This document shows positions 1 to 8,084 of a stretch of 64,000 nucleotides of DNA, piece after piece. The DNA is taken from contig DATHEA010000005.1 in the NCBI GenBank assembly GCA_035318745.1, positions 62,001-126,000 on the forward strand, given 5' to 3'. The position numbers were made by a program, and so were the translations under genes. Below the pieces are notes generated by a model. It searched no databases. It had not been told where the DNA came from and worked only from the letters and a program-made list of their open reading frames with translations. Position 1 is the first letter of the stretch; each line of letters begins with the position of its first letter. The DNA is from VRUE01 sp035318745. GTDB lineage: Bacteria; Actinomycetota; Thermoleophilia; Solirubrobacterales; 70-9.

Positions 1-851
1 TGCTTGACCCGGACCACCACACCGTCACGCCCCTCCAGCGCCCGGCGGATGCGGTCGGCGACGGTTACCGAGCGGTGCCGACCGCCGGTGCAGCCGACCG
101 CGATCGTCAAATGGCTCTTGCCCTCGGCAACGTAGGCCGGGACGAGGAACTCGAGCAGCGGCAGCAGCCGGCCGTAGAACTCGCCCGCCTGCGTCCCCGA
201 CTCGACGTAGGCCCGCACCGGCTCGTCGAGGCCCGTCTGCGGCCGCAGCTCGTCGATGTAGTGCGGGTTTGGCAGGAAGCGAACGTCGAGGGTGAGGTCG
301 GCGTCGCGCGGCGGCCCGTTCTTGAAGCCGAAGGTGAGCAGGGTCAGTGCCAGCTTGCCGCCGTCCTGGCCGCCCAGCATCTCCTCGGCGATCCGCCGCC
401 GCAGCTGTCCGCCGGTCAGGTTGCTGGTGTCCATCACCATGTCGGCGCGCGCCCGCAGCGGCGAGAGCAGCTCGCGCTCGGCTCGAATCCCGTCGACGAT
501 CCTGCCCTCCGGGGCGAGTGGGTGACGGCGGCGGGTCTCCTTGTAGCGGTCGAGCAGCGCCTCCTCGTCAGCCTCGAGGAAGAGCAGCTTCGGCTTCAGC
601 CCGTCGGTGCCGAGCTCGTCGAGCACCTGGATCAGCCCCTCGAAGTACTCGCCACCGCGCACGTCGGAGACGACGGCGGCCTTCTCCACCCCGCTGCCCT
701 CATGACGAAAAAGCTCGCCCAGGCTGCCGATCATCCGCGGCGGCAGGTTGTCGACGCAGAAGTAGCCGCCGTCCTCGAAGGCGGCGATCGCCTCCGACTT
801 GCCCGCTCCGGAGTGGCCGGTGATCAGGATCAGCTCGACCTTGTCGCCCAC
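1..851 (-). CDS. rapZ: RapZ-family nucleotide-binding protein (partial, C-terminus off the window)
   Basis: Reading the minus strand from a GTG at 851 gives an unbroken frame to the window edge, about 283 residues. A Walker A motif GHSGAGKS lies at residues 12-19 and the family C-terminal signature GCTGGRHRS is present near the edge, so only a few residues are missing. RapZ/YvcJ proteins bind nucleotides; in E. coli RapZ is an RNase E adaptor for small RNAs, but the actinobacterial role is not settled. The GTG lies 2 nt after the uvrC stop, so it is translationally coupled. In actinobacteria uvrC-rapZ is normally followed by yvcK and whiA, which would lie beyond the left edge. Confidence 0.93.
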   Translation of the reverse strand, partial: MGDKVELILITGHSGAGKSEAIAAFEDGGYFCVDNLPPRMIGSLGELFRHEGSGVEKAAVVSDVRGGEYFEGLIQVLDELGTDGLKPKLLFLEADEEALLDRYKETRRRHPLAPEGRIVDGIRAERELLSPLRARADMVMDTSNLTGGQLRRRIAEEMLGGQDGGKLALTLLTFGFKNGPPRDADLTLDVRFLPNPHYIDELRPQTGLDEPVRAYVESGTQAGEFYGRLLPLLEFLVPAYVAEGKSHLTIAVGCTGGRHRSVTVADRIRRALEGRDGVVVRVK

Positions 852-853
852 GG

Positions 854-2734
854 CTAGCCGCCCGTCCTGTGCAGCTGCTCGTGAATCGCGCGCGCCAGCT
901 TGCCGGGCACGCCCGGCACCGCCTCCAGCTCCTCGCGACTCGCGCTCAGGAACCGCTCCGGCGTGCCGAAGTGCTTGAGGAAGGCCCGCTTGCGGGCCGG
1001 GCCGACGCCCCTGAGGTCGTCGAGCACCGAGCCGGTCATCGCCCGGTCTCGACGCCCGCGGTGGTGGTCGATCGCGAAGCGGTGCGCCTCGTCGCGCACC
1101 CGCTGCAACAGCTTCGAGGCCTCCGAGTCGGCGGCCAGGTCGATCGGCGCGGGCCGGCCGGGGATGTAGACCTCCTCCTGCCGCTTGGCGAGGGAGATCA
1201 CCGTGACGCCGCGCTCGGCGAAAGGCCGCAGCACCCGCATTGCAGCGCCGAGCTGACCCTTGCCACCGTCGACGACGACCAGCGAGGGCAGCGCGGCGAA
1301 GCTCTCGTCGCGTTTGCCGTCGTGCGGGGAGAGGTCGATCTGCTCCTCGTAGCGGTTGACACGGCGGCTCAACACCTCCTCCATGGAAGCGAAGTCGTCG
1401 GACCCGTTGCTGCGCTCGCCGCGCACGCGGAAGCGGCGGTAGTCCGACTTCTTCGTCGCGCCGCCCTCGAAGACGACCATCGAGGCGACCGTGTGCTCGC
1501 CGCCGAGGTTGGAGATGTCGAAGCCCTCGATCCGGATCGGCAGCTCCTCCATCTGCAGGGCCTCGCGCAGATCGGCGAGCGAGTCGACCCGGCGCTGGCG
1601 CCGGTGCTCGCGCCGCAGTCGGTCCTGGTCTAGGGCGAGGCGGGCGTTGCGCTCGGCCAGCTCGCGCAGGCGGCGCTTGTCGCCGCGCTCGGCGACCCGC
1701 ACCTCGACCGGCGAACCCCGCTTCTCCCCCAGCGCCGCCGCCAGCAGCTCGGCGCGCTCGCGCAGATAGGGACCGACGACGATCGTCCGCGGCATCGCCG
1801 GTGAGGCCGAGTAGTACTGGCCGATGAACTCCTCGGCGACCTCGGCCAGGTCGCGTTCGGCCTGGTTGTCGAGGTAGAAGCTCTGCCGCTCGGCGAGAAT
1901 GCCGTCGCGCACTTGGAAGACCTGGGCATTGGCGTCCGCCCCCTCGGCCGCGACCCCGATCATGTCAGCGGTACCGACCGAGCCACCGGCGACCCGCTGG
2001 CGCTCGAACAGCGACTGGATCGCCTTCAGCCGGTCGCGGTGCAGCGCGGCCCGCTCGAACTCGCGCGCCGCCGCCGCACTCTCCATCTTCGCCTGCTCGT
2101 CGGCCTCGACCTGCCGGTAGCGGCCAGAGAGGAAGTCGACGATCGCCTCGATGTTGCGCCGGTACTCCTCCTGACTGACGTAGCCGACGCAGGGCGCCCC
2201 GCAGCGCTTGATGTAGTAGTCGAGACAGGGGCTGCCGGAACGGCGGCCCGGCTCGGCTCCCTCGCAGGTACGGAACTGGAACAGCTTGCCAAGCAGGTCC
2301 AACGTCTCACGCACCCGCTTGGCACTGGAGAAGGGCCCGAAGTAAGCGCGGCCGGAGCGGTGCTTCTCACGGGTGAAGTAGACCCGCGGGTAGTCCTCGT
2401 CGAGGCTGACGCAGACGTAGGGATAGGACTTGTCGTCGCGCAGGCGGATGTTGAAGCGCGGCCGGTGGCGCTTGATGAAGCTCTGCTCGGCGAGCAGCGC
2501 CTCGGCCTCGTTGGCGGTGACGAGGATGTCGATGCGGTCGACCCGTGAGGTGAGCCGGCTCTCGCCGCCGGAGAAGTGCGAGGCGACCCGTTTGCGGATC
2601 GAACGGGCCTTGCCGACGTAGAGCAGCTCGCCGTTCTCCTCGTAGAAGAGGTAGACGCCCGGGGAGTCGGGCAGCTCTCGACGCTGCTGCGCCAGGCGTT
2701 CCGCCCGCGAGATATCTCGATCGCTTTCGCTCAC
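854..2734 (-). CDS. uvrC: Excinuclease ABC subunit C
   Basis: UvrC makes the dual incisions of nucleotide-excision repair in complex with UvrB. From the GTG at 2734 the product is 626 aa, normal for the family. An N-terminal GIY-YIG nuclease follows the start within 15 residues (PGVYLF then LLYVGKA). A UVR/UvrB-binding helix pair lies near residue 210, an RNase H-like UvrC domain in the middle, and a tandem HhH at the C-terminus (DDLRGVGPARKRAFLKHFG). The open frame extends 185 codons further upstream, but that stretch has no UvrC similarity and runs into a palindromic repeat, so the GTG start just before SESDRDISRAERLAQ is preferred. It heads a uvrC-rapZ operon. Confidence 0.95.
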   Translation of the reverse strand: MSESDRDISRAERLAQQRRELPDSPGVYLFYEENGELLYVGKARSIRKRVASHFSGGESRLTSRVDRIDILVTANEAEALLAEQSFIKRHRPRFNIRLRDDKSYPYVCVSLDEDYPRVYFTREKHRSGRAYFGPFSSAKRVRETLDLLGKLFQFRTCEGAEPGRRSGSPCLDYYIKRCGAPCVGYVSQEEYRRNIEAIVDFLSGRYRQVEADEQAKMESAAAAREFERAALHRDRLKAIQSLFERQRVAGGSVGTADMIGVAAEGADANAQVFQVRDGILAERQSFYLDNQAERDLAEVAEEFIGQYYSASPAMPRTIVVGPYLRERAELLAAALGEKRGSPVEVRVAERGDKRRLRELAERNARLALDQDRLRREHRRQRRVDSLADLREALQMEELPIRIEGFDISNLGGEHTVASMVVFEGGATKKSDYRRFRVRGERSNGSDDFASMEEVLSRRVNRYEEQIDLSPHDGKRDESFAALPSLVVVDGGKGQLGAAMRVLRPFAERGVTVISLAKRQEEVYIPGRPAPIDLAADSEASKLLQRVRDEAHRFAIDHHRGRRDRAMTGSVLDDLRGVGPARKRAFLKHFGTPERFLSASREELEAVPGVPGKLARAIHEQLHRTGG

Positions 2735-2843
2735 AGGCCAAAGGGTAGGCTCCTGGCCAGTTGGCCAACCTTCCATATGGATACGGAGATAGCGAGATGA
2801 CCACCGAGACGATAGGGACCTGCTTGACGATGAGCGTTCGTGG

Positions 2844-2954
2844 CTGGCGCGCGCCGGACCAAGCGGGGCAAGGACGCAGGGAGGACCAAATAGCAGCGCT
2901 ATTTGGCCGACTGAGGACGCCGCACCGCGCAGTGTCCGCCGCCGCCAGACGCGG
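2844..2954. repeat. Foldback repeat family D, copy 1
   Basis: Intergenic hairpin between divergent uvrC and the crotonase gene. It carries the family-D conserved halves CAAGGACGCAGGGAG and CGACTGAGGACGCCG. These flank an apical stem (CCAAATAGC and GCTATTTGG) whose sequence is completely different from that of copies 2 and 3 but is also self-complementary. Outer arms are loosely complementary (CTGGCG ... CGCCAG). Exact ends are approximate. Confidence 0.6.
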
Positions 2955-2963
2955 GCGGGCATC

Positions 2964-3785
2964 GTGAAGCAGGTCCCGAGCCCGCCCGAGCTGAGCACGC
3001 TGCGAATCGAGGTCGACGGCCAGATCGGCACCCTCACCCTCGATCGACCCGAGAGCTTCAACGCGATGAGCCCCGAGATGATCCTGGATCTGGGGACCGC
3101 CTTCGCCTGGCTCGCCGACCAGGCGCCACTGCGGGCGCTGATCGTCACCGGCGCCGGCAAGGCTTTCTGCTCCGGCGGCGACATCAACGGCTTCAAAGCC
3201 GGGGTCGAAGACGACTCGATCGACCTGCCCGCGCAGGTTCGGCGCGGCGCCGAGGCGCTCCACACCGCGATCGTCGACCTGCGGCGCATCCCCTATGCGG
3301 TGATTTGCGCACTCAACGGCCCGGCTGCCGGCGCCGGCTTCTCGCTGGCGCTCGCCTGTGACATCAGGATCGCCTCCGAGAGCACCTTTCTAGCCTGCGC
3401 CTACGGTCGAATCGGCGCTTCGCCCGACGGCGGCATGACCTACTTCCTGCCACGCGTGGTCGGGCCGAGCCGGGCGCTGGAAATCCTCCTGGAAGATCCC
3501 AACCTGAAGGCTCCCGAAGCCCTCGACGAGGGCATTGTCTCCGAAGTCGTCCCGCCGAATGCGCTTATGGACACCGCCCACGCCAAGGCCGAGAAGCTGG
3601 CCGCCATGGCGCCGCACTACGTGAAGATGGCGAAACGGCTCTGCGGGGTGAGCGTCGAGAACAGCATCACCGAGCACCTGCAGCTGGAGCGGCACGGGAT
3701 CGCCGACAGCATGGCGACCGAGGATCTGCGTGAAGGCGCGATCGCCTTCTTCAGCGGCGAGAAGCCTGAGTTCAAGGGCCGCTGA
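2964..3785 (+). CDS. Enoyl-CoA hydratase/isomerase (crotonase) family protein
   Basis: 273 aa with a complete crotonase fold. Visible are the N-terminal strand-turn GTLTLDRPESFNAM, the first oxyanion-hole segment GKAFCSGGDI, and the second oxyanion-hole segment with the trimerisation helix (NGPAAGAGFSLALACDIRIA). Members hydrate or isomerise acyl-CoA thioesters in fatty-acid or aromatic degradation; the substrate cannot be read from sequence. The second catalytic glutamate position falls in YGRIGASPDGGMTYFLPR, where the usual Glu is Asp or absent, so isomerase, hydratase or thioesterase chemistry is open. It stands alone, divergent from uvrC. Confidence 0.85.
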   Translation: MKQVPSPPELSTLRIEVDGQIGTLTLDRPESFNAMSPEMILDLGTAFAWLADQAPLRALIVTGAGKAFCSGGDINGFKAGVEDDSIDLPAQVRRGAEALHTAIVDLRRIPYAVICALNGPAAGAGFSLALACDIRIASESTFLACAYGRIGASPDGGMTYFLPRVVGPSRALEILLEDPNLKAPEALDEGIVSEVVPPNALMDTAHAKAEKLAAMAPHYVKMAKRLCGVSVENSITEHLQLERHGIADSMATEDLREGAIAFFSGEKPEFKGR

Positions 3786-3867
3786 ACCGGGCGCAGCCGA
3801 TTGTCGTATTCGACCTAGAAGCGTTTAGAGTCTGCCTGAGCATCCCCCCAGGAAAGGATCCAGTCCG

Positions 3868-4314
3868 ATGAAGAAGCTTGCTGCTCTGCTCGTCCTCGCA
3901 CTTGCCTCCACCGCACTCATAGCCTGCGGGGGAAGTAACGACTCGACCACGACGACCGCGACCGAAAGCGGCGGCAAGGCAAACGCCGCCCCGGAAAACG
4001 GCAAGGAAGCCACCGGCGGAGGTGGCGGCTCCACGCTCAAATTCGAAGCCGACCCCAACGGCGAACTCGCCTACACGACTACCGAAGCATCGGCCAAGGC
4101 CGGCAAGGTGACGGTCGACTTCAACAACCCGCAGAGCCTTACCCACGACGTGACGATCGAAGACTCCAGCGGCAAGGAAGTCGGCAAAACGGATCTGATC
4201 GGCAAAGAAGAAACCTCGACCACGGTCGACCTCAAACCGGGCACCTACACCTTCTACTGCTCCGTGCCAGGCCATAGGGAAGCCGGCATGGAAGGGACGC
4301 TGACCGTCAAGTAG
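3868..4314 (+). CDS. Cupredoxin (plastocyanin/azurin-like) lipoprotein
   Basis: 148 aa. An N-terminal signal ends in the lipobox LIAC with Cys20 as the probable lipidated residue, then comes a Ser/Thr/Gly linker to about residue 52 and a blue-copper domain. The four type-1 copper ligands are recognisable: His93 (in THDV), Cys131 (FYCSVPGH), His136 and Met141. This predicts a membrane-tethered extracytoplasmic electron carrier or copper-binding protein. A good Shine-Dalgarno (AGGAAAGGA) precedes the ATG. An intrinsic terminator follows. Nearly every Glu codon is GAA, unlike most neighbours. The next gene is another secreted probable copper protein, so the two may cooperate. Confidence 0.9.
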   Translation: MKKLAALLVLALASTALIACGGSNDSTTTTATESGGKANAAPENGKEATGGGGGSTLKFEADPNGELAYTTTEASAKAGKVTVDFNNPQSLTHDVTIEDSSGKEVGKTDLIGKEETSTTVDLKPGTYTFYCSVPGHREAGMEGTLTVK

Positions 4315-4330
4315 GGCCGGAGGAGCCCTC

Positions 4331-4356
4331 GACCCCCGCCGCGCTGGGCGGGGGTC
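4331..4356 (+). terminator. Hairpin terminator after cupredoxin gene
   Basis: Perfect 10-bp stem (GACCCCCGCC and GGCGGGGGTC) with a 6-nt loop, 17 nt after the stop codon, followed by CTCTC rather than a long T tract. Confidence 0.75.
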
Positions 4357-4360
4357 CTCT

Positions 4361-4387
4361 CAAGGTTTGGCAGATGGCCAAACCTTG
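4361..4387. promoter_or_regulatory. 11-bp perfect palindrome, candidate operator or second hairpin
   Basis: CAAGGTTTGGC and GCCAAACCTTG separated by 5 nt, in the gap between the cupredoxin gene and the next secreted protein. It could be an operator for the downstream gene or a second terminator stem. An AT-rich stretch (CTTTAAAGTT) that could hold promoter elements follows at about 4405. Confidence 0.4.
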
Positions 4388-4476
4388 ACATGCTTTGATG
4401 CTCACTTTAAAGTTCTCGACTTCTTAGATGCCCAGGATCGCTGGGCGCGTCTACGTCCAAGGAGGAGAAACTCTTG

Positions 4477-5439
4477 ATGCCAGGAATCAGGCGCTTTGCG
4501 CTACTCGCTTGCCTGGTCTCGGCCCTCGTGCCGGCGACTGCCGCAAACGCAACGATCACGACGAAAACCATCGACTACGGCCCGTACACGATCCCGGCCG
4601 GCAACGGTGACCCGCATGACCACGAACACATGGGTCACATCGAAAACCAGATCGTCACCAACGTCGCCAAGCCGTGCACCGGCTGCACCCTGATCGGCGT
4701 GACGCCGGACCTCGTATACACCGACGGGACCCGGGCCACGATCAGCAACGGTCCGATGCTCCACCACGCGATGTTCGCCGCCCAGTCGAGCGGTAAGTCG
4801 GACGTGACCTGTGCCGGCAAAGGCCCCGGACTGCTGGGTGAACGCTTCTTCGCCTCCGGCGACGAGCGCACCGCCGTCGACCTTACCCCTTTGCCCTACG
4901 GCTACAAGGTCAACAGCACCGAGACCTGGAACATGGTCTTCGACCTGATGAATTGGGAAACGATCACGAAGACCGTGAAAATCCGCATGACCTATAAGTA
5001 CGCCACCGGAAGCGATGCCACCAGCCGCGCGCCGCTGCGTCCCGTCTGGCTGGACCAGGCGCAGTGCACCCTTGACTCGCTGATATCCGTCCCGGTCGGA
5101 TTCAGCGATACGCACTACGACTGGAAAGCCACCTTTTCGGGCAAACTGATTGCCGCGGCCGGACACATCCACGACCACGGCGTCAACGACGAACTCACCA
5201 ACGAGAGCACGGGCGGCACGCTGCTCTGCAACTCGGTCGCCGGATACGGCGGTCCCGGCTACGAAACGCCCGACGGGCGCAAACACATCTCGTCGATGTC
5301 GGTCTGCACCGGCAATCCGATCGCGACGATCAGCAAAAACCAAACTCTGCGCCTGCACACGATCTACAACGTGCCGGAAGGACACCCGGCCATCGATGAC
5401 GCGATGGGAATCATGATCGCCTACATCAACCCAAACTAG
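4477..5439 (+). CDS. Secreted PHM/SURNod19-like putative copper protein
   Basis: 320 aa with a clear signal peptide (cleavage probably after the AANA region, residue 25). Histidine pairs resemble copper type II monooxygenase-fold proteins: HH at 96-97 within LHHAMF, HIHDH at 230-234, and a late Met310 region. A His/Asp-rich N-terminus (DPHDHEHMGH) may add metal binding. Cys residues suggest disulfides. The ATG at 4477 is chosen over a TTG at 4474 because GGAGGAG sits 9 nt before it. The resemblance to peptidylglycine-monooxygenase-like or SURNod19-type proteins is from memory of the motif pattern; enzymatic activity is not established. Confidence 0.6.
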   Translation: MPGIRRFALLACLVSALVPATAANATITTKTIDYGPYTIPAGNGDPHDHEHMGHIENQIVTNVAKPCTGCTLIGVTPDLVYTDGTRATISNGPMLHHAMFAAQSSGKSDVTCAGKGPGLLGERFFASGDERTAVDLTPLPYGYKVNSTETWNMVFDLMNWETITKTVKIRMTYKYATGSDATSRAPLRPVWLDQAQCTLDSLISVPVGFSDTHYDWKATFSGKLIAAAGHIHDHGVNDELTNESTGGTLLCNSVAGYGGPGYETPDGRKHISSMSVCTGNPIATISKNQTLRLHTIYNVPEGHPAIDDAMGIMIAYINPN

Positions 5440-5460
5440 AAGACACCACGATGGCGCCCG

Positions 5461-5934
5461 TCACTCGGCGGGCGCCATCACACGCGTCACCGAGTCGCCG
5501 ACGAAACATGGCTTCTCGTTGCCCTCTACCTCGAGGGTGAAGCGGGTCACCACCTGCCACCAGCCGCCGCCCACCTCGTCGACTGAAACGACCTCGGCTT
5601 TGCCGCGGACCTTGGAGTCCACTGGGACAGGGGCAGGAAAGCGGATCTTGTTCCAGCCGTAGTTGACGCCGAGGGCGAAGCCGGTTGAAGAAATGAGGTC
5701 CTTGCGGAAACCGTCAACCAGCGACAGGGTGAGGTTTCCATGGGCGATCGTCGTGCCGAAAGGGCTCTCGCTCTTCGCCTTCTCGACGTCGACGTGAATC
5801 CACTGGTCGTCGCCCGAGAGCTCGGCGAAGGCGTTGATGTCGTCCTGGGTCACGGTGCGCCACTCGCTCGGGCCGATCTCCTGCCCGAGCAGGCCCTGCA
5901 TCCCCTCGACTCCCTGTACCTCGACGGTGGCCAT
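5461..5934 (-). CDS. MaoC/NodN-family acyl-CoA dehydratase-like protein
   Basis: 157 aa from the ATG at 5934, a single hotdog domain. The hydratase-2 motif region is visible: FAELSGDDQWIHVDVEKA followed by SPFGTTIAHGNLTLSL, containing the Asp/His pair of (R)-specific enoyl-CoA hydratases. NodN-like members form a subgroup of MaoC dehydratases. The frame extends upstream into the neighbouring toxin gene without similarity, so the internal ATG is used. It lies 11 nt downstream of the vapC stop on the same strand and may be read through from that unit. Confidence 0.85.
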   Translation of the reverse strand: MATVEVQGVEGMQGLLGQEIGPSEWRTVTQDDINAFAELSGDDQWIHVDVEKAKSESPFGTTIAHGNLTLSLVDGFRKDLISSTGFALGVNYGWNKIRFPAPVPVDSKVRGKAEVVSVDEVGGGWWQVVTRFTLEVEGNEKPCFVGDSVTRVMAPAE

Positions 5935-5945
5935 CGAGCTGCAGT

Positions 5946-6332
5946 CTAAACCGGAGGCGGGGGCCATTGCTCGACGCGCAACTCCGGCATCGGGAAGTCC
6001 TTGACGTTGCCGGTTGCAAGCGGAACGCCACGCACGACTGCGGCTGCCGCGATCGCCAGATCCCGCAGATCGAGGGTGATCCCCCGCTGCCGATACTCGC
6101 TCCACCAGCCGCCGGTGAGCCTCGCCTCCTCCGCTCCAAACGGAACCAACTCGAAGCCGGAGAGCATCGTCTCGGTCATCTCCTCCTCGCCGGAACGCAT
6201 TCCCGCATAGACCTCCTGGACCGTTATCACCGAGACCATCAGCGGATCTCGATCCGGCTCAAGGAGGTGGAGTCCCTGCTCGCGTCCGCGAAGAAGATCG
6301 ACAAGCACGTTGGTATCGATGAGAAGACTCAC
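5946..6332 (-). CDS. vapC: VapC-family PIN-domain toxin ribonuclease
   Basis: 128 aa PIN domain. The metal-binding acidic residues are in place: Asp6 (LLIDTNVLV), Glu40 (VQEVYAG), Asp88/Asp91 (LDLRDLAI) and Asp112 after GNVK. VapC toxins are Mg-dependent endoribonucleases that cut tRNA or rRNA. The start codon overlaps the stop of the upstream antitoxin by 4 bp, the standard TA arrangement. The pair sits just downstream of the Tad-related fusion gene and may be cotranscribed with it. Confidence 0.9.
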   Translation of the reverse strand: MSLLIDTNVLVDLLRGREQGLHLLEPDRDPLMVSVITVQEVYAGMRSGEEEMTETMLSGFELVPFGAEEARLTGGWWSEYRQRGITLDLRDLAIAAAAVVRGVPLATGNVKDFPMPELRVEQWPPPPV

Positions 6333-6598
6333 GATTCGTCCTCCTCGAGCTTGTCGAGCTTCTCCTGCCTACGCCGGCCTTCTTCCTTGCGGTTCTGGCT
6401 GATCCACTCGGGGGTCATCCACAGCGCGAAATCCGGAATCGAGCCAAAGGCGCGACGGCGGGCGGCGAGCCTGGCCTCGACATCGAGCCTGTTTTCGACG
6501 GCCTCCCGGATGAACCGGCTCCTGCCCCGTGAGCCCGCAATCTCGTCGATCCGCTTCACGAGATCGTCTCCCAGAGTAATGTGCATACGCATACCCAT
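6329..6598 (-). CDS. vapB: Ribbon-helix-helix antitoxin (VapB-like)
   Basis: About 89 aa. The N-terminus (MHITLGDDLVKRIDEIAGSRGRSRFIREAVENRL) has the strand-helix-helix pattern of RHH/MetJ-Arc repressors, and the charged C-terminal tail is typical of toxin-neutralising segments. Three in-frame ATGs (6598, 6592, 6586) fit; the first lies 16 nt after the upstream stop. The stop overlaps vapC by 4 bp. It should neutralise the PIN toxin and autorepress. Confidence 0.85.
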   Translation of the reverse strand: MGMRMHITLGDDLVKRIDEIAGSRGRSRFIREAVENRLDVEARLAARRRAFGSIPDFALWMTPEWISQNRKEEGRRRQEKLDKLEEDES

Positions 6599-6614
6599 AA
6601 GATAGCCCACATCT

Positions 6615-7961
6615 TTATCCCACCAGGCGAACTTCGAAGGCCGGGACGACGAGGGCGCCGGTCCCACCGAGCAGGGCGAGTATTCGGCTCACATAGGCCT
6701 GTGTCTCCGGATAGTCGGGCACACACTCGCAGGCTTCGACCGGTGCCGAGCCGGCGTTGTATGCGGCCAGGGCGAGCTGGGAGGAGCCGAGTCGGTGGAT
6801 CAGGTCCGACATCAGGTGGGCCTGAGCGTCGACGGCTTCGTCCGGGTCGAAGGGGTTCCTCAGGCCGTAGGCGGCGGCCGTGCCGGGCATGAACTGGGCT
6901 ATGCCCTGCGCGCCTGCCGGCGATCCCGCGTATGGGTTGAAGTTCGACTCGGCCATCAGCTGGGCGGCGAGCAGGGCGGCGGAGACGTTCCAGTGTGCGG
7001 CCGCCCTCAACAGCAGCGCCCGGAACCGGGTAGGGACAAAGGATGGAAGCCCGCCGCCGGATGCCAGTGAGCCGTCGCCCCCGCTCTTGCCGACCGCGTT
7101 GCCGGCCTCCGAGCAGGGCGCCGGAGGGCGCTCGTAACCGTAGTGCCAAGCCTCCCATGAGTAGCGCTGAACGAAGCCGAACCGGGAGGCGTTCGCGGCG
7201 AGCCAGCCGTAGGCGGATTCCGGCCCTAGGTCGAGCTCGGTCGCGCAGCGATGCAGCGAGTGCCCCGGCGGCGCCACCCAGGTCGGGTCGGGATGGGCGG
7301 CGAAGAGCGCCGCCTGTTCGGCGTCGGAGCGGAAGCCGGAATTGACGACCAGGGTGAGTCTGGCGTGGGATGCAGCGGCAGCCATCCGGTCGAAGGCGGC
7401 AGCCACATCGGGCCGCATCCCCTCCCCGGTGCGGTAGACGAGCGGGCCGCTGTAGCCGCCCCCGCTGGCCGTTGCCGGCATCGAGCTTGTGCCGCTGGCC
7501 GGTGCGGCTGCTTCGGCCACCGCCGATGCCTCGACGTCGGCACTCCCGCTTTTGCTGCCGGTTCCGTCCAGGACGAGGCTGCCGGTCACGACGGCCTTGA
7601 CGCGGACCGGCGCGAACGATCCGACGTCGGGGAAGGAGACCTTCAACCGCTCGGTGGCGATGTCGTTCGCTCTGGCCACATCGGACGCGGCGGCCCGGGC
7701 ACGGGCCAGGTACTCGAGCTTCTCCACGTGGGCTGGGTTCGGCAAGCCGTTGGGAAGCACGGCCGGCGCCAGCAGCCGCGGCAGGTCGTCGCGCATCGAG
7801 CGCGCCGCCGAGATCGCGGCGAGGTCGGCCGCTCGCTGGGCCCTGCCCTTTCCGGTCACCGCGCCGGCGATCGCGACCAGTGCCAGGGCACCGACGATCA
7901 GCGCGAGGGCGCCTCCGAGCGCCGGCAACAGCACTTGACCGTTCTCTCCGCGAGCGTCCAT
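6615..7961 (-). CDS. TadG-like N-terminus fused to VanY carboxypeptidase and SLT lytic transglycosylase
   Basis: 448 aa with three parts. Residues 8-55 are a hydrophobic Tad/TadG-like segment (GQVLLPALGGALAL, then RAADLAAISAARSM). Residues about 165-285 form a D-Ala-D-Ala carboxypeptidase (VanY) domain with zinc-site residues His237, Asp244 and His273 (PPGHSLH, ELDLG, WHYGY). Residues about 315-430 form an SLT transglycosylase with catalytic Glu338 (AESNFNPYAGSPAGAQG) and a late AYNAG motif. It would cut both glycan strands and stem peptides, anchored at the membrane and plausibly opening the wall for a pilus. It is preceded by the 7985-8012 element shared with comF and the TadE unit, and followed by vapBC 16 nt later. 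Confidence 0.85.
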   Translation of the reverse strand: MDARGENGQVLLPALGGALALIVGALALVAIAGAVTGKGRAQRAADLAAISAARSMRDDLPRLLAPAVLPNGLPNPAHVEKLEYLARARAAASDVARANDIATERLKVSFPDVGSFAPVRVKAVVTGSLVLDGTGSKSGSADVEASAVAEAAAPASGTSSMPATASGGGYSGPLVYRTGEGMRPDVAAAFDRMAAAASHARLTLVVNSGFRSDAEQAALFAAHPDPTWVAPPGHSLHRCATELDLGPESAYGWLAANASRFGFVQRYSWEAWHYGYERPPAPCSEAGNAVGKSGGDGSLASGGGLPSFVPTRFRALLLRAAAHWNVSAALLAAQLMAESNFNPYAGSPAGAQGIAQFMPGTAAAYGLRNPFDPDEAVDAQAHLMSDLIHRLGSSQLALAAYNAGSAPVEACECVPDYPETQAYVSRILALLGGTGALVVPAFEVRLVG

Positions 7962-7984
7962 GAGCGGACCCTGGCGGGCGCCGG

Positions 7985-8012
7985 CGCGCGTGTGGTGCGC
8001 TCAAACGAAAAG
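7985..8012 (-). promoter_or_regulatory. Shared Tad/comF upstream element, copy 1
   Basis: Coding-strand core AGCGCACCACACGCGCG, preceded by CTTTTCGTTTG, ending exactly 23 nt before the ATG of the TadG-VanY-SLT gene. Nearly identical sequence occurs at the same distance before the TadE operon (10480-10507), and the core occurs before comF (58285-58312). It is probably a promoter or activator site. Confidence 0.75.
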
Positions 8013-8084
8013 ATGTGCGATCGAACCGATACGCAATTGCGTCCGTAGACAGGGCGAACCCGGAATTCGACCCGAGGAGCGTTC

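Noticed and set aside
75..857. 260-aa plus-strand open frame over rapZ
   Set aside because: It is the antisense shadow of rapZ: no family motif, whereas the minus strand gives a complete Walker A and RapZ C-terminal signature.
2844..2954. c-di-GMP (GEMM) riboswitch resemblance of family D (GGACGC motifs)
   Set aside because: The GEMM tetraloop and CCUCCGGCC-type segments are absent and copies lie in convergent or intra-operon sites, not consistently in 5' leaders.
2735..3289. 185-codon N-terminal extension of uvrC
   Set aside because: No UvrC similarity before the GIY-YIG domain and overlaps the family-D repeat and divergent crotonase gene.
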